Source of the DNA: Aliiglaciecola sp041538045
Lineage (GTDB): Bacteria; Pseudomonadota; Gammaproteobacteria; Enterobacterales; Alteromonadaceae
Length of the DNA stretch: 64,000 nt
Direction of reading: 5' to 3'
Assembly: GCF_041538045.1 (NCBI RefSeq)
Contig: NZ_JBGOSE010000016.1
Span: 1 to 64,000 of the forward strand
This document shows, piece after piece, positions 1-8,675 of this stretch; position 1 is the stretch's first letter; each line of letters begins with the position of its first letter. A program made the position numbers and the translations under genes. Below the pieces are notes generated by a model. The model did not search any database. It saw nothing but the letters and a program-made list of their open reading frames with translations, and had not been told where the DNA came from.

Positions 1-4
1 AAAG

Positions 5-42
5 CGAGGCGCGCATTCTACAGAGCATAATCGGAAGATCAA
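5..42 (-). promoter_or_regulatory. Probable rRNA operon P1-type promoter firing leftward out of the window
   Basis: Read on the minus strand there is a -35 TTGATC (42..37), a 16-base spacer, a -10 TAGAAT (20..15) and directly after it a GC-rich discriminator GCGCGCC, the signature of stringently controlled rrn/tRNA promoters. AT-rich sequence upstream (about 45-90) could be an UP element. In E. coli the gene next to yrdA is the 16S gene of rrnD, transcribed away from it, so the synteny fits a 16S rRNA gene just outside the left edge. That gene is not visible here. Confidence 0.6.
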
Positions 43-334
43 GGGCTATTTTAAAATAAATGGAAAAAAACGTTTGTTTGCTGTTTTTTGCATCAATTAA
101 TCTGTTTTTGCGGGTTATTTGAACAAGATTTATAGAATGAATATAGTGGCTGTGGCGGACTAACTAGGATAAAAAGGCTTAGTTACTGGTGATTTTTATT
201 TATTTGCCTATATACCCACTATCGCATACCTCCTAGGGTTATCTGTTTAACGCTGATCAGCTAAAAGAAGATATTTTAAAACAATGGTAGTATTGTTATT
301 TTTTATTAAAGCCAGTTTATAGAGGTAGCACAAC

Positions 335-874
335 ATGCAAAGACCAATTTCATCCTTCAAAGGAATAACACCAATATTTGGCAACAAATGTTATATCGAT
401 AATTCCAGTATTATAGTAGGCGATGTCGTTTGCGGGGATGAGGTCAGTATTTGGCCATTAGTAGCTGCCAGAGGAGATGTAAATAGCATACGAATCGGTC
501 ATCGAACCAATATTCAAGATGGTACAGTACTCCACGTTACTCGTTCTAGTGCTAACAATCCTGATGGATACCCGTTAAATATTGGGGATGATGTCACTAT
601 AGGCCATAAATGCATGTTGCATGGTTGCACATTGGGAAATCGTATATTAGTTGGTATGGGTGCCATTATAATGGATGGGGCAATAGTTGAAGACGATGTA
701 TTTGTAGGTGCAGGTTGTTTAGTGCCACCCAATAAAACTCTTAAAAGCGGATATTTATATGTTGGCAGTCCTGCAAAACAAGCTCGTAAGCTTTCAGATT
801 CAGAAATAGCATTCTTAAAAATATCCGCAAACAACTATTTAGTGACTAAAGACGAATATTTAGCGGAAGAATAA
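335..874 (+). CDS. yrdA: Gamma-class carbonic anhydrase family protein (YrdA-like)
   Basis: A 179-residue left-handed beta-helix protein of the gamma carbonic anhydrase / hexapeptide-repeat family, thought to be cytoplasmic. The three zinc-ligand histidines are in place (about H67, H91 and H96, in VLHVT, IGHKC and MLHGC), and so are the conserved Arg-Gly-Asp near residue 46 and Gln-Asp near 61. Hexapeptide turns such as IGDDVTIG and VEDDVFVGAG run through the middle. The ATG has an AGAGG Shine-Dalgarno about 8 bases upstream. It stands alone, convergent with the following operon and next to a putative rrn promoter, as yrdA does in E. coli. Whether this subfamily hydrates CO2 in vivo is not settled; the family call is firm. 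Confidence 0.9.
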   Translation: MQRPISSFKGITPIFGNKCYIDNSSIIVGDVVCGDEVSIWPLVAARGDVNSIRIGHRTNIQDGTVLHVTRSSANNPDGYPLNIGDDVTIGHKCMLHGCTLGNRILVGMGAIIMDGAIVEDDVFVGAGCLVPPNKTLKSGYLYVGSPAKQARKLSDSEIAFLKISANNYLVTKDEYLAEE

Positions 875-911
875 CCGCTCCCCTGGAAAGTAAGTCAGAA
901 TATAGTTGTTT

Positions 912-1160
912 CTATTTAAGCAACTCAGGCTTAGAAATGACGATATCCCCATTGCGATTAAAACTTTCTTGTTCTATTAATGAAATTAAATGCTCTTCTA
1001 CATCAAATTGGTGAAGAGCATAAAACCCTTCCGCTTCGTCAATGCTCACTTCAGTAATATAACAATTAACTAATGCCCCACTGTTCATTGCGAGTATTTT
1101 GAGTCGCTGGTATTGCCGGTCGTACTCAAAACCATCAATTATTTGAATGGCCTGATTCAT
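912..1160 (-). CDS. DUF1488 family protein
   Basis: An 82-residue acidic protein with no signal peptide or membrane segment, resembling the small DUF1488 proteins (YrdB of E. coli) found beside aroE. It is the last gene of the leftward operon, and its start overlaps the aroE stop by 4 bases, which implies translational coupling. No function is established for the family and no catalytic motif is visible. Confidence 0.75.
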   Translation of the reverse strand: MNQAIQIIDGFEYDRQYQRLKILAMNSGALVNCYITEVSIDEAEGFYALHQFDVEEHLISLIEQESFNRNGDIVISKPELLK

Positions 1161-1987
1161 AACATACGTCTTATTTGTTGCATTACAGGTTCGATATCAG
1201 GCATATAACCCCGCCACAACTTAAAGCTATGAGCAGCCTGACCAATCAACATACCTAAACCATCACTGGTAGTTGCCACACCTAAAGCTTTAGCTTGTTG
1301 CACAAATATTGTTGGCTCAGAAAGGTAAACCATATCGTAAACCATAGTTGCTTGGGATAAGACATGGCCTGATAGATCTGGGACCTGACCACTTAAACTT
1401 GCCGATGTGCAATTGACGATTAAGTCGAAAGGTTGTGACAAGTTGGCATTTAGTTCAGCGAAATCCGCAGCACCAACCTGATCATTAGCGAACCAGTTAG
1501 CTAACTCGGTAGCTTTCTCTTTAGTACGATTAACAATCGTGATGTCTTTCACACCTTGTTCTAATATGGGAAGAATCACTCCCCTCGCTGCGCCACCAGC
1601 ACCAATCAATAAAATTCGCGTATCGGTAAAGTCAAAGTTCTGATGTTTCAAGTCTAATATTAAGCCTGGACCATCTGTGGTTTCACCTCTGAAACGATTC
1701 TCATCTAAGCGAATAATCGTATTGATAGCGCCCGCTTTCACTGCTGCAGGAGAAAGTTCGGTAACCCATTTAACTGCATCTTGTTTAAAAGGACTGGTTA
1801 TATTGCAACCCTTAGCATTAGGATCGGCGAAAAATTCATCTAAATTGGCAGAAAAATTGCCTTTTTGACCTAAAATCTTTTGGTAATCAATGATTTCTTG
1901 GCGTTGTTCAGCAAAGGTTTGATGAATAAGTGGTGAACGACTTTGTGCTATTGGGTTACCAAACACAGCATATTTATCTATCTTCAA
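1157..1987 (-). CDS. aroE: Shikimate 5-dehydrogenase
   Basis: A 276-residue NADP-dependent enzyme reducing 3-dehydroshikimate to shikimate in aromatic amino acid biosynthesis. Substrate-binding residues appear in SRSPL (from S16). The catalytic lysine is K68 in NITSPFK and the aspartate is D105 in TTDG. The nucleotide-binding glycine loop GAGGAARG lies at 129-136. Length is normal for AroE (E. coli 272). It sits 6 bases behind hemF and overlaps the next gene, so it is clearly within an operon. Confidence 0.97.
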   Translation of the reverse strand: MKIDKYAVFGNPIAQSRSPLIHQTFAEQRQEIIDYQKILGQKGNFSANLDEFFADPNAKGCNITSPFKQDAVKWVTELSPAAVKAGAINTIIRLDENRFRGETTDGPGLILDLKHQNFDFTDTRILLIGAGGAARGVILPILEQGVKDITIVNRTKEKATELANWFANDQVGAADFAELNANLSQPFDLIVNCTSASLSGQVPDLSGHVLSQATMVYDMVYLSEPTIFVQQAKALGVATTSDGLGMLIGQAAHSFKLWRGYMPDIEPVMQQIRRML

Positions 1988-1993
1988 AATCTA

Positions 1994-2932
1994 TTACTTC
2001 CCTTTATCTTGGTCGTTTAACCAATCTCTTGGTTTCAAAAACTCGTCAGTAAGTCGGGCTTCTGGTGTATTCGACTTGGCTTGAAAATTATATTCCCAGC
2101 GCGCTAAAGGTGGCATGGACATTAATATCGACTCCGTTCTTCCACCAGTTTGTAGACCAAATAAGGTACCTCGATCGTATACCAAATTAAACTCAACATA
2201 GCGACCACGACGATATAATTGAAACTGCCTTTCGCGCTCCGAATAAGACGTTTCTTTGCGCCTTTCAACAATGGGAATGTAAGCATCAAGAAAACCATTA
2301 CCCACGGATTTCATAAATTCAAATGATTGTTCGAATCCTAATTCGTTAAGGTCATCAAAAAATAATCCACCAACACCACGGGTTTCGTTACGATGTTTAA
2401 TATAAAAATATTTATCACACCAATCTTTATACTTTTCATACATCCCCTCGCCAAATGGCAAGCATGCTTGTTTGGCTACACTATGCCAGTGCTGTACATC
2501 TTCCATAAATGGATAAAAAGGTGTTAGGTCAAAACCACCACCAAACCACCAAACGGGTTCTTCTCCTTCTTTCTCAGCAAGAAAGAAGCGCACATTGGCG
2601 TGGGAGGTAGGAACATAAGGGTTTTTAGGATGAATAACTAAGGAAACGCCCATAGCCTGAAAACTACGACCAATTAATTCAGGTCTAGCAGCCGTTGCTG
2701 AGTCGGGTAATTGGGTACCAAAGACATGAGAAAAGTTAACACCACCTTGTTCAATAACTTGGCCGTTGGTTAACACTCGAGTACGGCCACCTCCACCCTC
2801 TTCACGCTGCCAATTATCTTGTTTAAACTGTTTTTTGCCATCCACCAGCTCCAATGTATGACAAATATCGTCTTGAAGCTTTAGTAGAAATTGCTTTACC
2901 GAATCGATATCGGGAGTACTTTTTGAATTCAT
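1994..2932 (-). CDS. hemF: Oxygen-dependent coproporphyrinogen III oxidase
   Basis: A 312-residue cytoplasmic enzyme that uses O2 to decarboxylate coproporphyrinogen III to protoporphyrinogen IX in haem synthesis. The family landmarks GGGGRTRVL, VNFSHVFG, HANVRFF, WWFGGGFDLTPFYP, RGVGGLFFDDL and RRGRYVEFNLVYDRGT are all present in order, and length is typical (E. coli 299). It lies 2 bases after tsaC and 6 bases before aroE in a tightly packed operon. Its presence implies aerobic haem synthesis. Confidence 0.97.
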   Translation of the reverse strand: MNSKSTPDIDSVKQFLLKLQDDICHTLELVDGKKQFKQDNWQREEGGGGRTRVLTNGQVIEQGGVNFSHVFGTQLPDSATAARPELIGRSFQAMGVSLVIHPKNPYVPTSHANVRFFLAEKEGEEPVWWFGGGFDLTPFYPFMEDVQHWHSVAKQACLPFGEGMYEKYKDWCDKYFYIKHRNETRGVGGLFFDDLNELGFEQSFEFMKSVGNGFLDAYIPIVERRKETSYSERERQFQLYRRGRYVEFNLVYDRGTLFGLQTGGRTESILMSMPPLARWEYNFQAKSNTPEARLTDEFLKPRDWLNDQDKGK

Positions 2933-2934
2933 AG

Positions 2935-3498
2935 TTAACTTGCTCTTACGGTTTCACCGGTTAGGCCATTGCGTATCTGGCTCGGATTTTTTTGATTACC
3001 TAAAGCGCCATCTAAACACAATAGCCCATCGCCAAACTGCCCGTGAACTTGATCACATGTTTTAGCCGGAGGCTCGCCATTTAAATTCGCACTTGTTGAG
3101 ACGATTGCACTGTCGACCAGATCACACATCTGATTCACCACAAGATGATCACTCACACGAACCGCAATCAAATCTGAACCACCCGTAATAAAATCCGGAG
3201 TTCCTTGTTTTTTCGGTAATAACCAAGTGTTTGGCCCAGGCCAAGACTGCTCGACTTCAGTGAGTATCTTTGGATCAACAGCAGAAAAGTTAACAAATTT
3301 CACTAGTTGCTGTTTGCTGCTGGCAATCAATATCAGACCTTTTTCTAGGGGTCTATTTTTTAACGCCAACAATTGCATTACCGCGGCTTCGTTCATGGGA
3401 TCACAACCTAAACCAAAAACGGCTTCGGTGGGGTACGCAAAAACAACGCCGTCTAAAAACTGTTGCTTAAAATGATGTGAGTTTTGACTTATATCCAT
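2935..3498 (-). CDS. tsaC: Threonylcarbamoyl-AMP synthase (YrdC/Sua5 family)
   Basis: A 187-residue YrdC-domain protein that makes threonylcarbamoyl-AMP from threonine, bicarbonate and ATP, the first step of the t6A37 modification of tRNAs reading ANN codons. Visible family motifs are AYPTEAVFGLGCDP near the N-terminus, KNRPLEKGLI (basic ATP-binding segment) and the late STSANLNGEPP. It is a single-domain short form, lacking the Sua5 C-terminal extension. The genomic setting (yrdD-tsaC-hemF-aroE) is the same as in E. coli apart from hemF. Confidence 0.95.
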   Translation of the reverse strand: MDISQNSHHFKQQFLDGVVFAYPTEAVFGLGCDPMNEAAVMQLLALKNRPLEKGLILIASSKQQLVKFVNFSAVDPKILTEVEQSWPGPNTWLLPKKQGTPDFITGGSDLIAVRVSDHLVVNQMCDLVDSAIVSTSANLNGEPPAKTCDQVHGQFGDGLLCLDGALGNQKNPSQIRNGLTGETVRAS

Positions 3499-3579
3499 TT
3501 ACTTAAGGAATACTTAAAATTGAGACGTGGAGTGTAATGCAAATGGGTTAATGTGGAAAGTCGCCAAAGGGAAATGAGG

Positions 3580-4149
3580 TTATTCGCTATCTACCGGAAC
3601 CTTGGTGCCACAATCTTTTTGTGGGCATTGGTAATAAACCTGACCGTCTGCTTTCTTTTCGATTAAAACCGACCAATGACATTTAGGACAAACTTTGTCT
3701 ACTGGTTGGGAATTTAAAACATATTTACATTTTGGATACCCATCGCAGGCGTAAAAATTTTTGCCGTATTTATTGGTGCGCTTTAGTAGTTTACCTGTTT
3801 TACACGAAGGGCAAGGAACATGAATATCTTTTTGTTGCTTAATTGCTTCAATATGATGACAGTCAGGATACCCTGTGCAACCAATAAACAATCCGAAACG
3901 GCCTTTTTTAATCGCTAGAGTGGAGCCACATTCAGGGCATTGAGAACCATCGATTTGTTTAAGTTCGACTGTGGCGTTGTCATGCAAGGGTTTGGCAAAG
4001 TCACAAGTTGGATATTGGCTACAACCGAGGAAAGCCCCGTTTTTTCCCCGTTTAATCTGAAGTTTTGCGCCGCAGTCAGGACACACACCAAAATCTCCAT
4101 CGAGTGCGTGCTCATGAGCGGCAAAAAGAGTGTGATCGATTTTAGACAT
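3580..4149 (-). CDS. yrdD: Topoisomerase-type C4 zinc-finger protein (YrdD-like)
   Basis: A 189-residue protein made of four consecutive C4 zinc ribbons of the kind found at the C-terminus of DNA topoisomerase I. The cysteine patterns begin at CPDCG, CPECG, CPSCK and CPKCH, each closed by a later C-x5-C pair (for example CSQYPTC, CTGYPDC, CDGYPKC, CPQKDC). No topoisomerase catalytic domain is attached. It probably binds single-stranded nucleic acid. It lies between smg and tsaC as in E. coli, 81 bases before tsaC. Confidence 0.85.
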   Translation of the reverse strand: MSKIDHTLFAAHEHALDGDFGVCPDCGAKLQIKRGKNGAFLGCSQYPTCDFAKPLHDNATVELKQIDGSQCPECGSTLAIKKGRFGLFIGCTGYPDCHHIEAIKQQKDIHVPCPSCKTGKLLKRTNKYGKNFYACDGYPKCKYVLNSQPVDKVCPKCHWSVLIEKKADGQVYYQCPQKDCGTKVPVDSE

Positions 4150-4213
4150 AACAGATCATGCCATTTGCTTCTCTTCACAGTCGCTTATCGCCACAAATTT
4201 TACTACCGAAACT

Positions 4214-4690
4214 TTAATGCAAGGGGCCTTCTGGCTCTTCAAATAAAAGATCTTCCATTTGCGCGTAGGCGTTTTCTTTACCAGGAACATTGAACAGCAC
4301 CATCAACACAACCCATTTCAGATCTTCGAGACAGAACTCTTTAGAGTCTATCTCCATCACTCTATCAACCACCATTTCTCTTGTTACTGAGTCTAAAACA
4401 TTAATCTGCTCTAGAAACATCAAGAATCCACGGCATTGCACATCCAATCGCATTTCTTCTTCTTGGGTGTAAATGCGGTTGACTAAAGCACCACCAGATT
4501 TAACAAAATACGGATTAATATCCGTTTCTTGCAAAGCGGCTAACTTCTCTAACCACGATAACGCTTTGTAGATTTCATCATGATGAAACCCAGCGCGCAC
4601 AAGTTCGTCTGTCAATTCATCTTGATCAACACGAATTTCAGTTTCGCTATGAATGAAATTTTCAAACAGATACATGAGGATATCGAACAT
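4214..4690 (-). CDS. smg: Smg family protein (DUF494)
   Basis: A 158-residue acidic protein matching the Smg/DUF494 family by its start MFDILMYLFENFI and by position directly after dprA (one base between the genes). The family is always linked to dprA/smf and tsaC in gammaproteobacteria, but its biochemical role is unknown. There is no signal peptide or membrane segment. Same operon as dprA. Confidence 0.9.
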   Translation of the reverse strand: MFDILMYLFENFIHSETEIRVDQDELTDELVRAGFHHDEIYKALSWLEKLAALQETDINPYFVKSGGALVNRIYTQEEEMRLDVQCRGFLMFLEQINVLDSVTREMVVDRVMEIDSKEFCLEDLKWVVLMVLFNVPGKENAYAQMEDLLFEEPEGPLH

Positions 4691-4691
4691 A

Positions 4692-5861
4692 TTATTTACC
4701 CCTCAATTTGATGTAGCCTCCAGATACAGAGGCCACTAAACCACGCAACTCATATTCTAATAATTGCGCCAATACGACTTTAATCGGCATATCGCTACGT
4801 TGTATAACGACGTCTAACGCAGTAACGTCATAGTCTACACTATCTAACAATTTGTCGGTTGCCAAGCTTTCAGTTGGACTTTTTTCACTGTTTTTAGAAT
4901 ATTCCTTTAGAACACAAGAATTAAGGTTCTGAAACTCTTCTGTAATGTCTTCTAATTTCGATACGAGTTTGGCGCCTTCTTTGATCAGCAAATGCGCACC
5001 TTCGCTCAAAGGGTTATTTATGTTCCCCGGAATAGCGAAGACCTCTCTATTTTGTTCAATGGCATATTTTGCCGTGATCAAGGATCCACTTCGTATGGCT
5101 GCTTCAATGACCACCACGCCCAGAGAAAGACCACTGACAATCCTGTTTCTGCGCGGAAAGTTGTGGGGAGTAGGTTTGGTATTTGCTCTAAATTCTGACA
5201 ATACCAAACCTTGATTCTGCACAATTTCTTCAGCGAGTCGAATATTACGTTTCGGGTAAAGGTTATCTAAGCCACTACCTAACACCGCCACGGTATTGCC
5301 GCCTACACTCAACGCCCCTTGGTGAGCACAAGTATCAATACCCATTGCTAAGCCACTGGTCACAGTAATACCCTGATTTGCGAGCCCCTGCGCAAAGTCA
5401 AATCCACAACCCTTGCCGTAATGACTGGGATTACGACTTCCCACCATGGCAATTTGATTAGATGCGATCAGCTTTTTATTTCCCCAACCAAAAAGCACAA
5501 AGGGTGGCCTAGATGTTTCTTTCAATAATATTGGAAAGTCGGGGTGCTCAGGATGAACAGCAAAACGCGAGTTATCTGTTGTGAGCCAATTGAGCTCATT
5601 ATCAATTAAGCGCCAATCAGGTGACGTAATTGCCTTAACTTGAGCAGAGTCAAACCCGAAATCAACTAATTGGGAGGATGAATAAGTTAGTAGTGAGTGA
5701 GCAGGCGCGTTGTACAGATTTTGAAATTTTTTCAATTTCCCCATGCCAAAACGAGGAATTTGGTCTAATACCAACCAACTTCGAAGAGCCTCTTCAGAGT
5801 TCCTTGGCTCTGTCAGTTGAGCTGGTTTAGTTTGTTCACAGTTCCGCACTTCCTGTGCCAT
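4692..5861 (-). CDS. dprA: DNA-processing protein DprA (Smf)
   Basis: A 389-residue single-strand DNA-binding protein that loads RecA onto incoming DNA during natural transformation. The Rossmann-like core is seen as VGSRNPSHYGKG (near residue 140), TSGLAMGIDTCAHQGAL, VLGSGLDNLYP and FPRRNRIVSGLS. A helical N-terminal segment precedes it, and a small winged-helix-like C-terminal domain (about 325-389) follows, ending in GLVASVSGGYIKLRG. Length fits the long DprA form. Translation is likely coupled to smg. Confidence 0.95.
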   Translation of the reverse strand: MAQEVRNCEQTKPAQLTEPRNSEEALRSWLVLDQIPRFGMGKLKKFQNLYNAPAHSLLTYSSSQLVDFGFDSAQVKAITSPDWRLIDNELNWLTTDNSRFAVHPEHPDFPILLKETSRPPFVLFGWGNKKLIASNQIAMVGSRNPSHYGKGCGFDFAQGLANQGITVTSGLAMGIDTCAHQGALSVGGNTVAVLGSGLDNLYPKRNIRLAEEIVQNQGLVLSEFRANTKPTPHNFPRRNRIVSGLSLGVVVIEAAIRSGSLITAKYAIEQNREVFAIPGNINNPLSEGAHLLIKEGAKLVSKLEDITEEFQNLNSCVLKEYSKNSEKSPTESLATDKLLDSVDYDVTALDVVIQRSDMPIKVVLAQLLEYELRGLVASVSGGYIKLRGK

Positions 5862-5891
5862 GGTCTGTCCTTATAATTTTTGCATTAGTTT

Positions 5892-6965
5892 TTATGGTTT
5901 GGCGACAATTGCTCCTTCACGAATTGTTCTAGTAGAGCGAGTAATCAATCCATAACTGGCTTTTTTAAATACTTTGAACACCACAACTTCTCCCACTTTG
6001 ATGGCTGGTTGTTGTAGTTCATCACTGCCATCAAAAAGGTTATCAACAAAGCTACCTTCACCTTCGTACTTGGGATTACTGCTTACTTGAATATTCGGAC
6101 CTTGCACGTATACACCTAACACGGTGCCGGGTTTTACTTTGCGACTACCTAAGTCAAGTATTACCACATCGTATTTACCTAATAGCTTATGTTGCTCTAA
6201 GCTACTTATAATTCGTCCTTTTTGTCGCGTTGCAGCCTTTAATTTCATGCTACCAATTTGCATGGCCTCACGGGGAAGCAACTTGTCGCCTCGTCTGGCT
6301 TCAAAATTAGCATCTTCTACTTTGACTAAATGCTGCCCCTCTACTTCACTTTCCAAAGGCGTAGCATCAGCAACATGACGAATTTGAATACCTAGCAGAT
6401 TGTCATATTGGTCACGGAGCTCATTTTGTTTTCTCACCACATTATACTGTTCAGGCGTATCCGAATCGGCTTTGCTTAAGACTAAGTCCCCTGACGCAAA
6501 GGCAGTATTACCATCCTGGTTACCCAACAAATAAGGAAGCTGTTCATACTCTTCCTCATCCATAATAGTGCTACTTTCGATGTAGGGCTGAATTATTGTC
6601 CAAGGCAGCAAATTTATTGGATGAACTGATTTCAATTCTTTTCGCCCTTCAGGGGAAAGTTTGATTTGTGGTTTAGGATCGTCACGTACAAGATCCAAAA
6701 TAGGTTCACCTTGCTCGTTGTACCTTAACCTCAGTTCGTCACCAGGATAGATCAAATGCGGGTTACTAATATGTACATTGTTACGCCACAGCTCTGGCCA
6801 CAACCAAGGCTTGCTTAGGTACATATTGGAGATATCCCACAAGGTATCACCTTTTTTAATTACATAAACTTGCGGCGCGCTTTGTTTAATATTAATTACG
6901 TCTGCAATTGTCGCTAATGGTAAAAACAATAGAATTACCAGAAGTTTACTCAATCTTTTGCCCAT
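5892..6965 (-). CDS. LysM peptidoglycan-binding domain protein
   Basis: A 357-residue exported protein: a signal peptide of about 21 residues (MGKRLSKLLVILLFLPLATIA), then one LysM domain at roughly 33-82 (YVIKKGDTLWDIS through NPHLIYPGDEL). A long region of unknown fold follows. LysM binds peptidoglycan glycans. Proteins of this design next to dprA are common in Alteromonadales, Vibrio and Pseudomonas, but their role is not defined. It is first in the leftward operon, 30 bases upstream of dprA and divergent from def. Confidence 0.88.
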   Translation of the reverse strand: MGKRLSKLLVILLFLPLATIADVINIKQSAPQVYVIKKGDTLWDISNMYLSKPWLWPELWRNNVHISNPHLIYPGDELRLRYNEQGEPILDLVRDDPKPQIKLSPEGRKELKSVHPINLLPWTIIQPYIESSTIMDEEEYEQLPYLLGNQDGNTAFASGDLVLSKADSDTPEQYNVVRKQNELRDQYDNLLGIQIRHVADATPLESEVEGQHLVKVEDANFEARRGDKLLPREAMQIGSMKLKAATRQKGRIISSLEQHKLLGKYDVVILDLGSRKVKPGTVLGVYVQGPNIQVSSNPKYEGEGSFVDNLFDGSDELQQPAIKVGEVVVFKVFKKASYGLITRSTRTIREGAIVAKP

Positions 6966-7180
6966 ACCAACCTCATAATGCAGCCAACCTTGTTGTTAAG
7001 TATCGACCTAAACAGTGATTTGCTTGATCGAACTTTAATTCTTTTTAGGCTAGAATAGCGCCTTAAATGATTCAATAGCGTATTTTATTGAACCGTATAG
7101 TAATTAATACTGACCCAGAGTACAGTTTTTCAAAAAAATGTACCTTAATTCACCAAAGTATAGTGTAGCTGAAGATCAAG

Positions 7181-7693
7181 ATGGCCATTTTAAATGTATT
7201 AAAATTTCCCGACGAACGACTCAGAACAGTCGCTAAGCCTGTAGAGAAAGTCGACGGAGAAATTACAAAGTTAGTAGAAGACATGTTCGAAACCATGCGC
7301 GAAGAAAACGGTATCGGACTTGCCGCCACTCAAGTAAATGTGCATAAACGTGTTGTTGTTATGGATATTTCCGAGGATCAAAATACTCCTCGAGTTTTTA
7401 TTAATCCGGAAATCATTGAAATGGACGGAGAAGCTATCAGTGAAGAAGGCTGTCTATCTGTACCTAACAACTATGCAAAAGTAGAACGTGCAGAACACGT
7501 TATCGTTAAAGCATTAGACGCTGAAGGTAAAGAATTCACATTGGAAGCAGATGGCTTGTTAGCCATATGTATTCAACATGAACTTGATCATCTGAAAGGC
7601 AAATTATTTGTGGATTACTTGTCGCCACTAAAGCGCAAACGCATCCGCAGCAAGTTAGAAAAAGAAGCGCGCCTCGCCGCCCGAGCATCTTGA
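7181..7693 (+). CDS. def: Peptide deformylase
   Basis: A 170-residue metalloenzyme that removes the formyl group from nascent N-terminal methionine. All three active-site motifs are intact: GIGLAATQ (44-51), EGCLSVP (89-95, metal ligand C91) and QHELDH (132-137, ligands H133 and H137, catalytic E134). Length equals the E. coli enzyme. It heads a rightward operon with fmt and rsmB, so formylation and deformylation enzymes are co-expressed. Confidence 0.98.
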   Translation: MAILNVLKFPDERLRTVAKPVEKVDGEITKLVEDMFETMREENGIGLAATQVNVHKRVVVMDISEDQNTPRVFINPEIIEMDGEAISEEGCLSVPNNYAKVERAEHVIVKALDAEGKEFTLEADGLLAICIQHELDHLKGKLFVDYLSPLKRKRIRSKLEKEARLAARAS

Positions 7694-7709
7694 TGTCTGG
7701 AGTGCTACA

Positions 7710-8675
7710 TTGAGCAAAAAATTGAATATCGTGTTTGCCGGTACGCCGGACTTTGCAGCACAACATTTGCAAGCATTAATAGATTCTGAACATAATATCC
7801 TAGCTGTATACAGTCAACCAGATCGTCCAGCAGGACGTGGCAAAAAGCTTCAAGCAAGTGCAGTGAAACAATTAGCGCTGGAACACGACCTTGATGTACA
7901 ACAACCTCTATCCTTAAAAGATCCCGAAGCGCAGCAAGTATTGGCTGAACTCAAACCAGATATCATGATTGTTGTGGCCTACGGTTTAATACTGCCGCAA
8001 ATCGTTTTAGATACTCCTAGATTAGGTTGCCTAAATGTTCACGGCTCTTTATTACCTCGTTGGCGCGGTGCCGCTCCTATTCAACGCTCCATATGGGCGG
8101 GTGATGAACAAACCGGTGTAACCATCATGCAAATGGATAAGGGATTGGATACTGGAGCGATGTTGCTTAAAAAATCCATTCCTATAGAGCCTAGTGACAC
8201 CAGTGCAAGTTTATACGATAAATTAGCGAAAATCGGCCCAGACGCATTACGTGAGTGTTTAAATAATATCGACAACATCGAGCCCGAGGTACAAGACGAT
8301 ACACTCGCTAATTATGCCGAAAAGCTGAGCAAACAAGAAGCATGCATTGACTGGCAAGCACCTGCGCAGCAAATTGAACGTAATGTTCGAGCATTTAATC
8401 CTTGGCCGGTAGCCTATTTTGAGCTAACCCCAGAGGACAATGAGCAAGCTATCGCCATTAAACTGTGGGAAGCGAGCATTATTGAGTCAGCAACCGCTAA
8501 TCAAGAGCAAGCTGGTAAGATCATTTCGGTTTCCAAAAAAGGTATCGAAGTCGCCACTGGGGAAAACAATCTATTGCTCACCAAATTACAAATTCCCGGC
8601 AAAAAGCCAATGACAGTCACAGACCTAATCAATGCTAGAAAAAGTTGGTTTATAGCGGGTGAAACCCTCTCGTGA
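7710..8675 (+). CDS. fmt: Methionyl-tRNA formyltransferase
   Basis: A 321-residue enzyme that formylates initiator Met-tRNA using 10-formyl-tetrahydrofolate. The N-terminal catalytic domain shows FAGTPDFA, the SQPDRPAGRGKK loop that contacts tRNA, and the catalytic HGSLLPRWRGAAPIQR; a C-terminal oligonucleotide-binding domain follows. The start is TTG with a GGAG Shine-Dalgarno 7 bases upstream, 16 bases after def. Its end overlaps rsmB by 4 bases. Confidence 0.97.
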   Translation: MSKKLNIVFAGTPDFAAQHLQALIDSEHNILAVYSQPDRPAGRGKKLQASAVKQLALEHDLDVQQPLSLKDPEAQQVLAELKPDIMIVVAYGLILPQIVLDTPRLGCLNVHGSLLPRWRGAAPIQRSIWAGDEQTGVTIMQMDKGLDTGAMLLKKSIPIEPSDTSASLYDKLAKIGPDALRECLNNIDNIEPEVQDDTLANYAEKLSKQEACIDWQAPAQQIERNVRAFNPWPVAYFELTPEDNEQAIAIKLWEASIIESATANQEQAGKIISVSKKGIEVATGENNLLLTKLQIPGKKPMTVTDLINARKSWFIAGETLS

